Positions 25,407 through 33,334 of a stretch of 64,000 nucleotides of DNA are shown here, piece by piece. Source of the DNA: Bacteroidota bacterium (GTDB lineage: Bacteria > Bacteroidota > Bacteroidia > Chitinophagales > Chitinophagaceae); NCBI GenBank assembly GCA_018268085.1, contig JAFDXE010000010.1:55474-119473 (forward strand). Direction: 5' to 3'. Each line of letters opens with the position of its first letter. The first letter of the stretch is position 1. Both the position numbers and the translations under genes were made by a program. The notes beneath the pieces are model-generated. The model was not told the DNA's origin. It searched no databases and was given only the letters and a program-made list of their open reading frames with translations.

Positions 25407-27128
25407 ATGTTTACAGCAGATATTCAAAAACTACAAAGACATTTTCTTCCTTCAGATTTCCAGCTTACCAATTGGGAGAACCTGGAACCCTGGTTTAAAA
25501 ATTTACTCGACCGCGATATATCTACAGTAGAAAAACTGGAACAATGGCTGAAAGACCAGAGTGAACTGGAAGCCATGATCAATGAAGATGCCTGCTGGCG
25601 ACAAATTAAAATGACCTGCGATACGGAAAACAAAGCGTTGGAAGATGCTTTTAATTTCTTCTGTCTCGAAATACAACCGAAGATTCAACCGTATGCTGAT
25701 GCTTTGAATAAAAAACTCATTGCCTCGGCTGCCATTCAGCAACTCGACAAAGAAAAGTTTTTTACCTACCTGAGAACGGTTCGGAAGAGTATTGAATTAT
25801 TCAGGGAAGAGAATATTCCGTTACAGGCGGAAATGGCGGTGTTGCAGCAGCAATTCGGGCAAATAACCGGTGCGATGACGATCACGGTAAATGACAAGGA
25901 ATATACCTTACAGCAGGCAGGAAAATTTTTGGAAAGTCACGACAGGCAATTAAGAGAAGAAGTATATCATAAAATCCAACAGCGTAGGTTACAGGATAAA
26001 GATAAACTGGATGAACTGTATGATAAACTTGTTTCCTTACGAAACAAACAGGCGATCAATGCAGGATTTGAAAATTACCGCGACTATCGTTTTAAAGAAC
26101 TTGGTCGTTTTGATTATACAAAGGAAAATTGTTTTGAATTTCATGAAGCCGTAAAACTGCATGTATTACCCCTGGTGAATAAAATTTACAGGAAGAAAAA
26201 AGAAAAGCTCGGTGTAGATCAGTTACGTCCATGGGATTTGGAAGCAGAGCCGGAAGGAACCAACGCCCTGAGGCCATTTGCTACCGGGGAAGAATTGCTT
26301 GAAAAATCTGTAGCCTGTTTTAAAGAACTGCGGCCATTTTTTGGAGAGTGTTTGCAGAAAATGAAATCCCTTCAACACCTCGATCTCGAAAGCAGGAAAG
26401 GAAAAGCGCCCGGCGGCTACAATTGCCCGTTAGCAGAGAGCGGTGCGCCGTTTATTTTTATGAATGCTGCAGGGCAGATGCATGACCTTACAACCATGGT
26501 ACATGAAGGCGGGCATGCCATACATTCTTTTTTATCCCATCAACTTGAACTTACCGGTTTCAAAGAATACCCGATGGAAATTGCAGAAGTTGCCAGCATG
26601 TCGATGGAGCTGTTCAGCATGGATCATTGGGATACTTTTTTTAATAATGCAGAAGATCTTACCCGGGCAAAAGAACACCAGTTGGAAAGAGTGATTACCA
26701 TTTTCCCATGGATTGCCATCATTGATAAATTTCAGCATTGGGTATATGAGCATCCGGTACATACACATGAAGAGAGAACGGCAGCATGGGTGTCGGTGCT
26801 GAATGAATTTAAAGATGATGTGATTGATTACAGCGGGCTGGAAACTTTCCGCAGCAATGCATGGCAGCGGCAGTTACATTTGTTTGAAGTGCCTTTTTAT
26901 TACATCGAATACGGTATTGCACAACTGGGGGCAATTGGTATGTGGATGCAATACAAAACCAATAAAGAAACTGCCTTAAACAATTATTGCAATGCATTGA
27001 TGCTGGGCGGAACGAAAACATTACCGGAGTTGTACAAAGCGGCGGGACTGGAATTTAATTTTTCACCCGGTAAAATACAAGTGCTGATGAATTTTGTGAA
27101 TGAAGAAATGAATAAAATTCCTTCCTGA
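25407..27128 (+). CDS. M3 family oligoendopeptidase (PepF-like)
   Basis: A 573-residue cytoplasmic zinc metallopeptidase that trims oligopeptides. The zinc motif is HEGGH at 366-370 (TTMVHEGGHAIHSFLS), with the downstream Glu ligand in MEIAEVASMSME about 24 residues later. The C-terminal part holds the typical substrate-binding segment FEVPFYYIEYGIAQLGAIGMWMQ. The N-terminal half is the helical, coiled-coil-like lid (ELRPFFGECLQKMKSL and earlier). There is no signal peptide. Length fits the PepF branch. It converges with the Fur gene 9 bp away, leaving no room for a terminator between them. Confidence 0.95.
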   Translation: MFTADIQKLQRHFLPSDFQLTNWENLEPWFKNLLDRDISTVEKLEQWLKDQSELEAMINEDACWRQIKMTCDTENKALEDAFNFFCLEIQPKIQPYADALNKKLIASAAIQQLDKEKFFTYLRTVRKSIELFREENIPLQAEMAVLQQQFGQITGAMTITVNDKEYTLQQAGKFLESHDRQLREEVYHKIQQRRLQDKDKLDELYDKLVSLRNKQAINAGFENYRDYRFKELGRFDYTKENCFEFHEAVKLHVLPLVNKIYRKKKEKLGVDQLRPWDLEAEPEGTNALRPFATGEELLEKSVACFKELRPFFGECLQKMKSLQHLDLESRKGKAPGGYNCPLAESGAPFIFMNAAGQMHDLTTMVHEGGHAIHSFLSHQLELTGFKEYPMEIAEVASMSMELFSMDHWDTFFNNAEDLTRAKEHQLERVITIFPWIAIIDKFQHWVYEHPVHTHEERTAAWVSVLNEFKDDVIDYSGLETFRSNAWQRQLHLFEVPFYYIEYGIAQLGAIGMWMQYKTNKETALNNYCNALMLGGTKTLPELYKAAGLEFNFSPGKIQVLMNFVNEEMNKIPS

Positions 27129-27137
27129 TTCGTTTGC

Positions 27138-27551
27138 TTATTTGCAGTCACTACAGGTGCCTGTTACTACCATTGCGGCCTGTGCCGGTTTAAATCCTTT
27201 GGGCAATTTAACTGCAGGAACGGTTACGTCATCCAGGCAAATGGTTTTACCACAAAGGTTACAAATAAAGTGTACATGATCATCGTGGTGATGACCGGCT
27301 TCACATTTATGTTTACACAAAGCGTATAAAATCGAATTGTCGGTTGTTGGAATCTGGTGAATGATGCCTTTGTCAACAAAGGTTTGTAGTGTACGGTACA
27401 CCGTTACCCGGTCGAAAGCTGCATCCGTATATTTTTCAATATCGGCGTGGGCGAGTGCGCCTTCATTATCTAGGAAAAGATCGAGGATTTTTTTTCTTCC
27501 TTCGGTAACACTCAGCCCGTTTCTTTTTAGTATTTCAAGATTTTCATTCAT
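27138..27551 (-). CDS. Fur-family metal-responsive transcriptional regulator (Zur/Fur type)
   Basis: A 137-residue Fur-family repressor. Residues 1-75 form the winged helix (LSVTEGRKKILDLFLDNEGALAHADIEKYTDAAFDRVTVYRTLQTFVDKGIIHQI). The dimerisation domain has the His-rich metal site (CEAGHHHDDHVHF) and both structural-zinc CxxC pairs (CNLCGK; CSDCK). ATG 27551 is used; a GTG one codon upstream is also in frame. It follows the SCO gene by only 6 bp, so it is co-transcribed with it and may regulate the divergent SCO/MerC promoter region carrying TTGCAA boxes. Which metal it senses is not decided by sequence. Confidence 0.9.
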   Translation of the reverse strand: MNENLEILKRNGLSVTEGRKKILDLFLDNEGALAHADIEKYTDAAFDRVTVYRTLQTFVDKGIIHQIPTTDNSILYALCKHKCEAGHHHDDHVHFICNLCGKTICLDDVTVPAVKLPKGFKPAQAAMVVTGTCSDCK

Positions 27552-27557
27552 CACCTG

Positions 27558-28301
27558 TTAATTTGAAGGGGTATTGCTGAAGTTATTCATGAACCTGCTG
27601 TGATCTACTTTTTCTTTAAGTAGTGAGCCAATATCCTGTATAAGTTTCTGTACTTCATCTTCTTTCAATCCATCATAGATGCCGCGTACACGGCCATATT
27701 TATCAACCAGTGCAAAGAACTGGCTGTGTATGAACTGGTCTTTGATGAGTTGCGTGCTGTCTGGCTTGCCATTATCGATCATATAGCCCTGCCTGGCCAA
27801 ATTGTACAATTGTGCTTTATCACCGGTTACAAAATTCCAGTTATAGTTTTTTGCAGCATTTGTGTTTTCTGCAGCCGTGTAATAAATTTTGTAAGAGCCG
27901 TCATCGTTTTTAATCAGTTCGCCGTTGATCATCTTTTGTTCATAGGCTTTGAGCAAAGGCACACTGTCGGTTTCAGGCATGCAGGTGTGGGAGATGATCA
28001 TAAATTCTTTTTCATCTTTAAACTGGTCGTAAATCCGGCGCATGTTGGCGTTCATCAACGGGCAGATGCCGCGGCAGGTAGTAAAAAAATATTCAGCCAC
28101 ATACACTTTGTCCTGCGTATTTTTTTGGGTAATTAATTTTCCGTCCTGGTTCACAAAATGAAAGTCAGGTACATTGGGATTGATCACCGCCAATTTTGAA
28201 TCATGAAAATTGGGTTCCCGGTACAGGGCGAGGTAAAAAGCGCCCAGGAGCAATCCGAAAAAGGCAACATATACCCACCAGATATTTTTCTTTTTAAACA
28301 T
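27558..28301 (-). CDS. SCO1/SenC family protein, membrane anchored
   Basis: A 247-residue thioredoxin-fold protein. One TM helix near the N-terminus (WWVYVAFFGLLLGAFYLAL) faces the domain outward. The copper motif is CxxxC (YFFTTCRGICPLMNANM) and the distal His is in DQFIHSQFFALVDKYG. SCO proteins deliver copper to the Cu-A site of cytochrome oxidase or act as thiol reductases. Here it leads a two-gene unit with a Fur-family regulator and is divergent from a MerC-type gene, so metal handling is the common theme. A perfect -7 box ends 4 nt before its ATG. Confidence 0.92.
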   Translation of the reverse strand: MFKKKNIWWVYVAFFGLLLGAFYLALYREPNFHDSKLAVINPNVPDFHFVNQDGKLITQKNTQDKVYVAEYFFTTCRGICPLMNANMRRIYDQFKDEKEFMIISHTCMPETDSVPLLKAYEQKMINGELIKNDDGSYKIYYTAAENTNAAKNYNWNFVTGDKAQLYNLARQGYMIDNGKPDSTQLIKDQFIHSQFFALVDKYGRVRGIYDGLKEDEVQKLIQDIGSLLKEKVDHSRFMNNFSNTPSN

Positions 28302-28305
28302 AGTG

Positions 28306-28313
28306 CAAAATTA
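28306..28313 (-). promoter_or_regulatory. -7 box of the SCO promoter, predicted leaderless
   Basis: On the minus strand 28306-28313 reads TAATTTTG, a perfect TAnnTTTG. It ends 4 nt before the SCO ATG (28301), so the expected transcription start coincides with the A of ATG. No -33 TTG is seen at the normal distance. Confidence 0.55.
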
Positions 28314-28353
28314 CACCGGAAATTTCACGGTGAGAAATAAGGCTGCTAATCAT

Positions 28354-28380
28354 TTGCAAAAACTTGCAACATTATTGCAA
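28354..28380. promoter_or_regulatory. Triple TTGCAA box, candidate metal-regulator operator
   Basis: Three copies of palindromic TTGCAA at 28354-28359, 28364-28369 and 28375-28380, spaced 10 and 11 bp, so on the same face of the helix. They overlap the -33 region of the MerC promoter (TTG 28364-28366; -7 box 28387-28394) and sit between the divergent SCO and MerC genes. The Fur-family protein at 27138 is the obvious candidate binder; this is inference. Confidence 0.5.
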
Positions 28381-28386
28381 ATATTG

Positions 28387-28394
28387 TATCTTTG
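28387..28394 (+). promoter_or_regulatory. -7 box of the MerC promoter
   Basis: TATCTTTG, a perfect TAnnTTTG, with TTG at 28364-28366 exactly 20 bp upstream. The leader before ATG 28403 would be about 4 nt. Confidence 0.6.
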
Positions 28395-28402
28395 CCCTCC
28401 GC

Positions 28403-28792
28403 ATGAATTTTAAGATAAACTGGGACGGATTGGGAATCATCACATCGTTGGCCTGTGCCATACATTGTGCTGTGCTTCCTTTACTGATCAGCAGCCTTCC
28501 GCTTTTTGGGATCAACATCATTCACAATGCCGCTTTTGAATGGGGAATGATTGCCCTGGCATTTAGTGTTGGATGTTATTCGTTGTATCATGGCTATATA
28601 AAACATCACCGGTCGGCCGTGCCTGTTTCTTTATTTGCCGTTGGATTTGTGTTTTTGATTGCCAAGCAGTTTTTTCATGAACACGAATATGCATTGCTTC
28701 CACCTGCTGTTGCATTCATTGTGTATGCTCACTATTATAATTTCAGGTTGTGCAGCCGGAGTAAATGTTCTACACCCGGGCATAAGCATTGA
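28403..28792 (+). CDS. MerC-domain membrane protein
   Basis: A 129-residue membrane protein with four predicted TM helices. The first carries the MerC-type cysteine/histidine motif in TSLACAIHCAVLPLLI (Cys-x-x-His-Cys), and the C-terminus is Cys/His rich (CSRSKCSTPGHKH). MerC proteins move mercury in mer operons, but in Bacteroidota lone MerC-domain genes next to Fur-like regulators are common and are thought to move another metal, probably zinc; that is inference. It is divergent from the SCO/Fur unit across a 101-bp region with three TTGCAA boxes. ATG 28403 replaces an upstream TTG that lies inside the operator. Confidence 0.87.
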   Translation: MNFKINWDGLGIITSLACAIHCAVLPLLISSLPLFGINIIHNAAFEWGMIALAFSVGCYSLYHGYIKHHRSAVPVSLFAVGFVFLIAKQFFHEHEYALLPPAVAFIVYAHYYNFRLCSRSKCSTPGHKH

Positions 28793-28888
28793 GAAACATT
28801 TCCGTTCCCGTTTCATCTATTTGTAATGTAAATATCTTTCCATTGTACATTAAACCTGATGTTTATCCTGATTTCGCTAATTTTCAGC

Positions 28889-29317
28889 ATGAAAAAGAAA
28901 TTGTTAATGCTTTTCCTGTCTATCCTGGTAACGCAGATTTCATTTGCACAAAGCAATGATGAGAAAATAATCCGGGATGCAATGAACGCACAGGTTACAT
29001 CCTGGAATAATGGAAATCTTGATGAATTTATGCAAACCTACTGGCAGAATGATTCAATGATGTTTGTAGGAAAGAAGGGTGTAACGTATGGTTGGCAAAA
29101 TACACTCAACAACTATAAAAAAGCTTATCCGGATACCGCATCGATGGGCAAACTTAATTTTAGTTTAATCGAAGTGAAAAGATTATCGGTTTTGTATTAT
29201 CATGTTACAGGTAAATGGCAATTAACGCGTACCGGAGGAAATCTCGAAGGTTATTTCACGCTACTGTTTAAAAAAATAAAAGGTAAATGGCTAATTGTTT
29301 CAGATCATAGCAGCTAA
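28889..29317 (+). CDS. Secreted NTF2-like (SnoaL/DUF4440) protein
   Basis: A 142-residue exported protein with signal peptide MKKKLLMLFLSILVTQISFAQ. The mature domain has the NTF2-like order: helix DEKIIRDAMNAQVTSWNNGNLDEFMQTYWQND, strand SMMFVGKKGVTYGWQN, helix TLNNYKKAYPD, then paired strands ending KKIKGKWLIVSDHSS, typical of the DUF4440 group. Such domains bind or convert small molecules; nothing identifies a ligand. ATG 28889 is chosen for its signal peptide; ATG 28859 is in frame upstream. Its stop is 4 bp from the convergent small membrane gene. Confidence 0.85.
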   Translation: MKKKLLMLFLSILVTQISFAQSNDEKIIRDAMNAQVTSWNNGNLDEFMQTYWQNDSMMFVGKKGVTYGWQNTLNNYKKAYPDTASMGKLNFSLIEVKRLSVLYYHVTGKWQLTRTGGNLEGYFTLLFKKIKGKWLIVSDHSS

Positions 29318-29321
29318 AACT

Positions 29322-29540
29322 TCACAACTTCCACTTCTTTTTTAAATACCGCAGCAAAAAAAATAAACTTAACAGGAAGAATACATAGTAGAGGTAATTT
29401 TTCCAGTTGGGACTATTGTCAAAAAATCCCAATTCAAAATAAATCCCGAGTACAACCTGTATTGCCATCCAGGTGAAAACCAGTGAAACGGTATTCATGA
29501 TCCTCACCAGAAAATCTCTTGTATCATCTTCCATTCCCAT
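29322..29540 (-). CDS. Small two-TM membrane protein
   Basis: A 72-residue protein: a polar start (MGMEDDTRDFLVRIMN), TM helix 1 (TVSLVFTWMAIQVVLGIYFELG), a polar loop (FFDNSPNWKNY) and TM helix 2 (LYYVFFLLSLFFLLRYL) ending KKKWKL. The pattern fits small inner-membrane proteins of unknown role found near GH25 genes in this group. It lies 21 bp after the GH25 lysozyme-like gene on the same strand, so it is probably its operon partner. Confidence 0.7.
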   Translation of the reverse strand: MGMEDDTRDFLVRIMNTVSLVFTWMAIQVVLGIYFELGFFDNSPNWKNYLYYVFFLLSLFFLLRYLKKKWKL

Positions 29541-29561
29541 ACTACAAGGTAGAAATAAAAA

Positions 29562-30329
29562 CTAACGAAGGATTAATTTGTTGAATGCAGTACTGTCGCC
29601 ATTGAATACATTAAAATCTACGGCATGCCCGATGCCATTTACATGTGCAGATTCATTGTGTTGCCAGAAATGCCAGTTCCTCTCGATACATGGCCTGTGC
29701 TCCGCCAGGTAATGCGCCACCCACAAAGGGTATTCATCAAACCTGCCGGAGAGAAATATTTTATAAAACTGTGCATTGGTATAAATGATGGGTTTTACAT
29801 GAAACACTTTTTCAACAGCCAATAACCAATCGGCTACTCTCTGTTGCAATACATCAGGGGGTGTTCCATAGGTTTCTTCCACATCCAGAACAGGGTACAG
29901 GTCTCCTTTTTGTAATGGTACGGTTTCCAGGAAATTTTCTGCCTGCGCCTTTCCGCTTTTACTTGCAATAAAAAAATGATAAGCACCTTTTGTAATTCCA
30001 GCCTTGCCGGCATTGAACCAGTTTCGCCTGAATTGTTCATCCATCTTCCCGATGCCTTCTGTTGCTTTAATAAAAGCAAAATCAATTTTTACTCCCTCTA
30101 CGTTCATTTGTTTAACATCAGGCCACGATATGATTCCCTGGTACCGGCTTACATCTATTCCATGTATGGTATAGTTTCGGGGAATATCTATTCCATAAGC
30201 AGCATAATGTACAAAAGGGGGTGTGGCTGCTTTTTTGGTGATATAAAATATGATCATCGCAGCGCAGGTTAACGCAACAAGCGTGATCATAACGGTACGG
30301 AATACACTACGCTTTTTCTTTTTCGCCAT
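29562..30329 (-). CDS. GH25 (Cellosyl/lysozyme-type muramidase) protein, membrane anchored
   Basis: A 255-residue protein with basic N-terminus, one TM anchor (VMITLVALTCAAMIIFYI) and a GH25 domain at about 50-255. Diagnostic features are HGIDVSRYQGIISWPDV (first catalytic Asp), AFIKATEG, KGAYHFF, PVLDVEETYG (the DxE pair) and WHFWQHNESAHVNGIGHAVDFNVFNGD at the end. GH25 enzymes cleave the beta-1,4 bond between N-acetylmuramic acid and N-acetylglucosamine in peptidoglycan. It is probably periplasmic and engaged in wall turnover. It lies 9 bp downstream of the M1 aminopeptidase, same strand. Confidence 0.9.
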   Translation of the reverse strand: MAKKKKRSVFRTVMITLVALTCAAMIIFYITKKAATPPFVHYAAYGIDIPRNYTIHGIDVSRYQGIISWPDVKQMNVEGVKIDFAFIKATEGIGKMDEQFRRNWFNAGKAGITKGAYHFFIASKSGKAQAENFLETVPLQKGDLYPVLDVEETYGTPPDVLQQRVADWLLAVEKVFHVKPIIYTNAQFYKIFLSGRFDEYPLWVAHYLAEHRPCIERNWHFWQHNESAHVNGIGHAVDFNVFNGDSTAFNKLILR

Positions 30330-30338
30330 TCAGTAAGT

Positions 30339-32273
30339 CTATTTCAGCAATTTTTTGGAATACGTAAACTTACCCGAATTTATTTTTAAAACGTATGTGC
30401 CACGTGCTAAAAAATTCATATTTACATAAACGATCTCCGTTCCGTTTACCAATTGCAGCCGTTTGCGGTAAACAAGTTGTCCGGCCATATTAAATAACCT
30501 GAGTTCTGCAGATGTTTCATTGAAATCATGCAGGTAAATGGTGAGCGGATCCTGTATCGGGTTGGGATAAACAGTAACACCGGGATTGCCTGAATTTGGC
30601 GTAGCCACTTTTTGCACTACGTTATTCTTTGTTACCAGGTTATACTCAGGATCTATGATTACCGTATCGGGAATGAAGCCAAGATGTTCTAAAAATTCTT
30701 CTCCGTTAAATGTATTGTTTACCAATACCAATTTTTGTTGTGTGGCATTTTTAAATAATAACGGAACAGTTAAGGCGAAGAAATGTACGGAAGGATCGGA
30801 AGTTTCCTGTTCCATTCTGATCTTTACTGAACTGCTTCCCATCTGTGCCCATGATAAACGGTAGGATGGATAACCCTGCCCGGTAAACCACTGATCAAAA
30901 AATGCAGTGAGATCCTGCCCGCTTACTTCTTCCAGGTTTCTTTGCAGATCTGCTGTTCTTGCGAAACCATATATTACTTTCGGATCTTTCTGATACTTTC
31001 TGATCCCGTTAAAAAAAGCAGAGTCTCCCAGTTTTACACGCAGCATATTCAACAGATAAGAGCCTTTGTTGTACGACAGGCGGCCACTGAAAATTCTTCC
31101 CACATTGGTAGTGTCATCTACTTTTACCGATCCATTGGGAAGCGATGTAATGTCTTCTATAACCGCCATCCTGTTGGCAATTACATCTGCAGGATATTTT
31201 TGTTCCATATATATTCTCGACAGGTAAGTAGCAAAGCCTTCATTGAGCCAGATATGTTCCCAGCTTGCACAGGTTATTTTATCGCCAAACCACTGGTGTC
31301 CCAATTCATGAGCAACTAAAAACTCAGTGGTATTAATTACAAACGTGGAAGTCTGGTGTTCCATGCCGCCGCCCCAGCCAAATTGTACATGACCGTATTT
31401 TTCTTTGATGAATGGATATTCTCCAAAGTAATTGCTGAATAGCTGCAGTGCATCCAATACGTTTTGTGTTCCGTTTTGAAAATCGGTGAGATTCTCCGGG
31501 TAACAATAAGTAACCATGGGTAAATTTGTTGTACCTACTTGTACCGAATTATTGAACACCGAAAAATTAGTAACGGCAAAGCATACCAGGTAAGATGCAA
31601 TCGGGTAGCGGTGTTTCCAGTGCGTTCTTGTTTGTGTGCCTCCATTTAATGGTAATTCTTCCTGTAACAAACCATTGCTGGCAGATTTGTATATGGATGG
31701 AGCGGTAACGTACACATCAAGCGAATCTGCTTTGTCGTCTAATCCGTTCTTGCATGGCCACCAGTCCATCGCTCCATAGGGCTCACTCAATGTCCATATA
31801 ACCGGAACGCCCGAATGGGATGTTCGCACAAATGAACCAAAGCCGCTGTTGGGCGGAGCGCCCTGGTAATAAATAGTGATGGAATCAATTGATCCAATGT
31901 TGATCAACGAAGGAAGATTAATGGTAACTGCATTTGAAGGGCGGGTAAAGTTAACCGGCGAACCATGATAATATACGCTGTCGGTAGTTAAAGCAGCTTG
32001 CAAATCGAACGTAATCACAGACAAATCGGCCAATGCTTTAAAACTGATCGTAACCGAACCTTTTATATAATTCACTGCAGGATCAACTTCCCAAAAACAT
32101 TTGTAATAAGTAACATCAGTATTTGCAGAAGCCTGCGTACGGGCCGCAATGTTCATCCTGTGTTGCTGAGTATTTTGCTCCATGTCAACAATCTTACAGA
32201 GCTGATGATTCACATCTGTTTGTTGGCTGTATGCAGCGATATTCATCAGCAAAAAAAATATCAGTAAGCGCAT
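30339..32273 (-). CDS. M1 family aminopeptidase with T9SS C-terminal sorting domain
   Basis: A 644-residue secreted zinc aminopeptidase. The signal peptide is MRLLIFFLLMNIAAYSQ. The exopeptidase motif is in WGGGMEHQTST and the zinc motif is HELGH (322-326), with the third ligand Glu 18 residues later (WLNEGFATY). The C-terminal 75 residues (TVYPNPIQDPLTIYLHDF ... RGTYVLKINSGKFTYSKKLLK) are a type A T9SS sorting domain, so the protein is exported across the outer membrane and probably surface-attached or released. It leads an apparent unit with GH25 and the small TM gene. It likely degrades peptides outside the cell. Confidence 0.93.
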   Translation of the reverse strand: MRLLIFFLLMNIAAYSQQTDVNHQLCKIVDMEQNTQQHRMNIAARTQASANTDVTYYKCFWEVDPAVNYIKGSVTISFKALADLSVITFDLQAALTTDSVYYHGSPVNFTRPSNAVTINLPSLINIGSIDSITIYYQGAPPNSGFGSFVRTSHSGVPVIWTLSEPYGAMDWWPCKNGLDDKADSLDVYVTAPSIYKSASNGLLQEELPLNGGTQTRTHWKHRYPIASYLVCFAVTNFSVFNNSVQVGTTNLPMVTYCYPENLTDFQNGTQNVLDALQLFSNYFGEYPFIKEKYGHVQFGWGGGMEHQTSTFVINTTEFLVAHELGHQWFGDKITCASWEHIWLNEGFATYLSRIYMEQKYPADVIANRMAVIEDITSLPNGSVKVDDTTNVGRIFSGRLSYNKGSYLLNMLRVKLGDSAFFNGIRKYQKDPKVIYGFARTADLQRNLEEVSGQDLTAFFDQWFTGQGYPSYRLSWAQMGSSSVKIRMEQETSDPSVHFFALTVPLLFKNATQQKLVLVNNTFNGEEFLEHLGFIPDTVIIDPEYNLVTKNNVVQKVATPNSGNPGVTVYPNPIQDPLTIYLHDFNETSAELRLFNMAGQLVYRKRLQLVNGTEIVYVNMNFLARGTYVLKINSGKFTYSKKLLK

Positions 32274-32413
32274 GGGTTGCTGTTTTGTTAATGCAGTGGT
32301 AAAGGTCTTTAATTTTTTGCTCCGGGCAATATTCGATTTTGTTATACGTTATACAGGGTATTGCTAATTAAAGGCCGTTGCGCCTGTTTATTTCACCTTA
32401 AAAATAGCAACCC

Positions 32414-33301
32414 TTGAAAACCGTAGTTATTAAAACCATTTGCGCCATATGCCTTTCTGTTGGCACCTCATTCACGGTGATGGCGAACTCTTTCAATGAT
32501 ACAGATACTTCAAAGGAAATACAGGCTGTTCCCGGAACAGTTTGCGATAATGTGATCATTTTGCAGCAGGCAAATTTTAAATACCCCGAAATATTCGCAG
32601 GTAATGAAGCGCAGTCGCTTGAGTATGTAGAAAAATTTTCTACCGCCCGTAAAGAATATCTCGTTCGAACCTATCAGCGCAGCAGGGTGTTGTTTCCAAA
32701 AGCGGAAGCTATTTTAAAAAAATATGACATACCGGAAGAATTTAAAGTATTGCTTGCCCTCGAAAGCGGTTTCAATGCAAATGCTGTTTCTTCAGCAGGT
32801 GCTGTAGGTTACTGGCAGTTTATGGATGAAGTGGCAAAAGAGTACGGTTTAAAGATCCCCCGCAAAACAGTGATTCAGGTTAAAAAGAAGCAGAAAGGAA
32901 AACATAAAAAATCGCTGCTGGCTACGATTGTAAAGCTGAAAGGTATTGATGAACGTAAAAATTTTAATAAATCTACAATAGCGGCAGCGAGGTACCTTAA
33001 AGACCGTAGCCGCAACCTGGATAACGACTGGTTACTCATTGCAGCAAGTTATAACTGTGGTGTTGGAAATGTGTGGAATGCAATGGAACGTTCAGGCAAA
33101 AAATCGCCCACATTCTGGGATATAAAAAAATATTTACCAGCCGAAACCCGTGCCTACGTTATGAATTTTATTACACTCAATGTGATCTTTCATAACTATG
33201 ATCTCTTTAGTAAGGATGCACTTTATTTCAGGGACATCACCTGTACGCCCGAAGAACCGGTTGTTGTTGCAGAAGATTCCTGCGACTATGTTATTCAATA
33301 A
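32414..33301 (+). CDS. Lytic transglycosylase (SLT domain), periplasmic
   Basis: A 295-residue exported peptidoglycan lytic transglycosylase of the MltD/Slt type, without LysM repeats. The signal peptide is MKTVVIKTICAICLSVGTSF. The catalytic Glu117 is in LLALESGFNANAVSSAGAVGYWQF; later motifs are AAARYLKDR and AASYNCGVGNVWNAM. A Lys-rich insertion of about 25 residues follows KEYGLKIP. The start is TTG 32414: an in-frame TAG at 32405-32407 blocks anything upstream and no ATG keeps the signal peptide. It cleaves murein glycosidic bonds with 1,6-anhydro end formation. Confidence 0.9.
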   Translation: MKTVVIKTICAICLSVGTSFTVMANSFNDTDTSKEIQAVPGTVCDNVIILQQANFKYPEIFAGNEAQSLEYVEKFSTARKEYLVRTYQRSRVLFPKAEAILKKYDIPEEFKVLLALESGFNANAVSSAGAVGYWQFMDEVAKEYGLKIPRKTVIQVKKKQKGKHKKSLLATIVKLKGIDERKNFNKSTIAAARYLKDRSRNLDNDWLLIAASYNCGVGNVWNAMERSGKKSPTFWDIKKYLPAETRAYVMNFITLNVIFHNYDLFSKDALYFRDITCTPEEPVVVAEDSCDYVIQ

Positions 33302-33322
33302 ACGGCACAAACAAAATAGCAG

Positions 33323-33330
33323 TAATTTTG
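33323..33330 (+). promoter_or_regulatory. -7 box of the radical SAM promoter, predicted leaderless
   Basis: TAATTTTG, a perfect TAnnTTTG, ends exactly 4 nt before ATG 33335, so transcription should start at the ATG. Confidence 0.55.
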
Positions 33331-33334
33331 CTGC

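Noticed and set aside
28403..28792. A mercury-resistance operon around MerC
   Set aside because: There is no merR, merA, merT or merP nearby; the Fur and SCO neighbours fit zinc or copper handling better.
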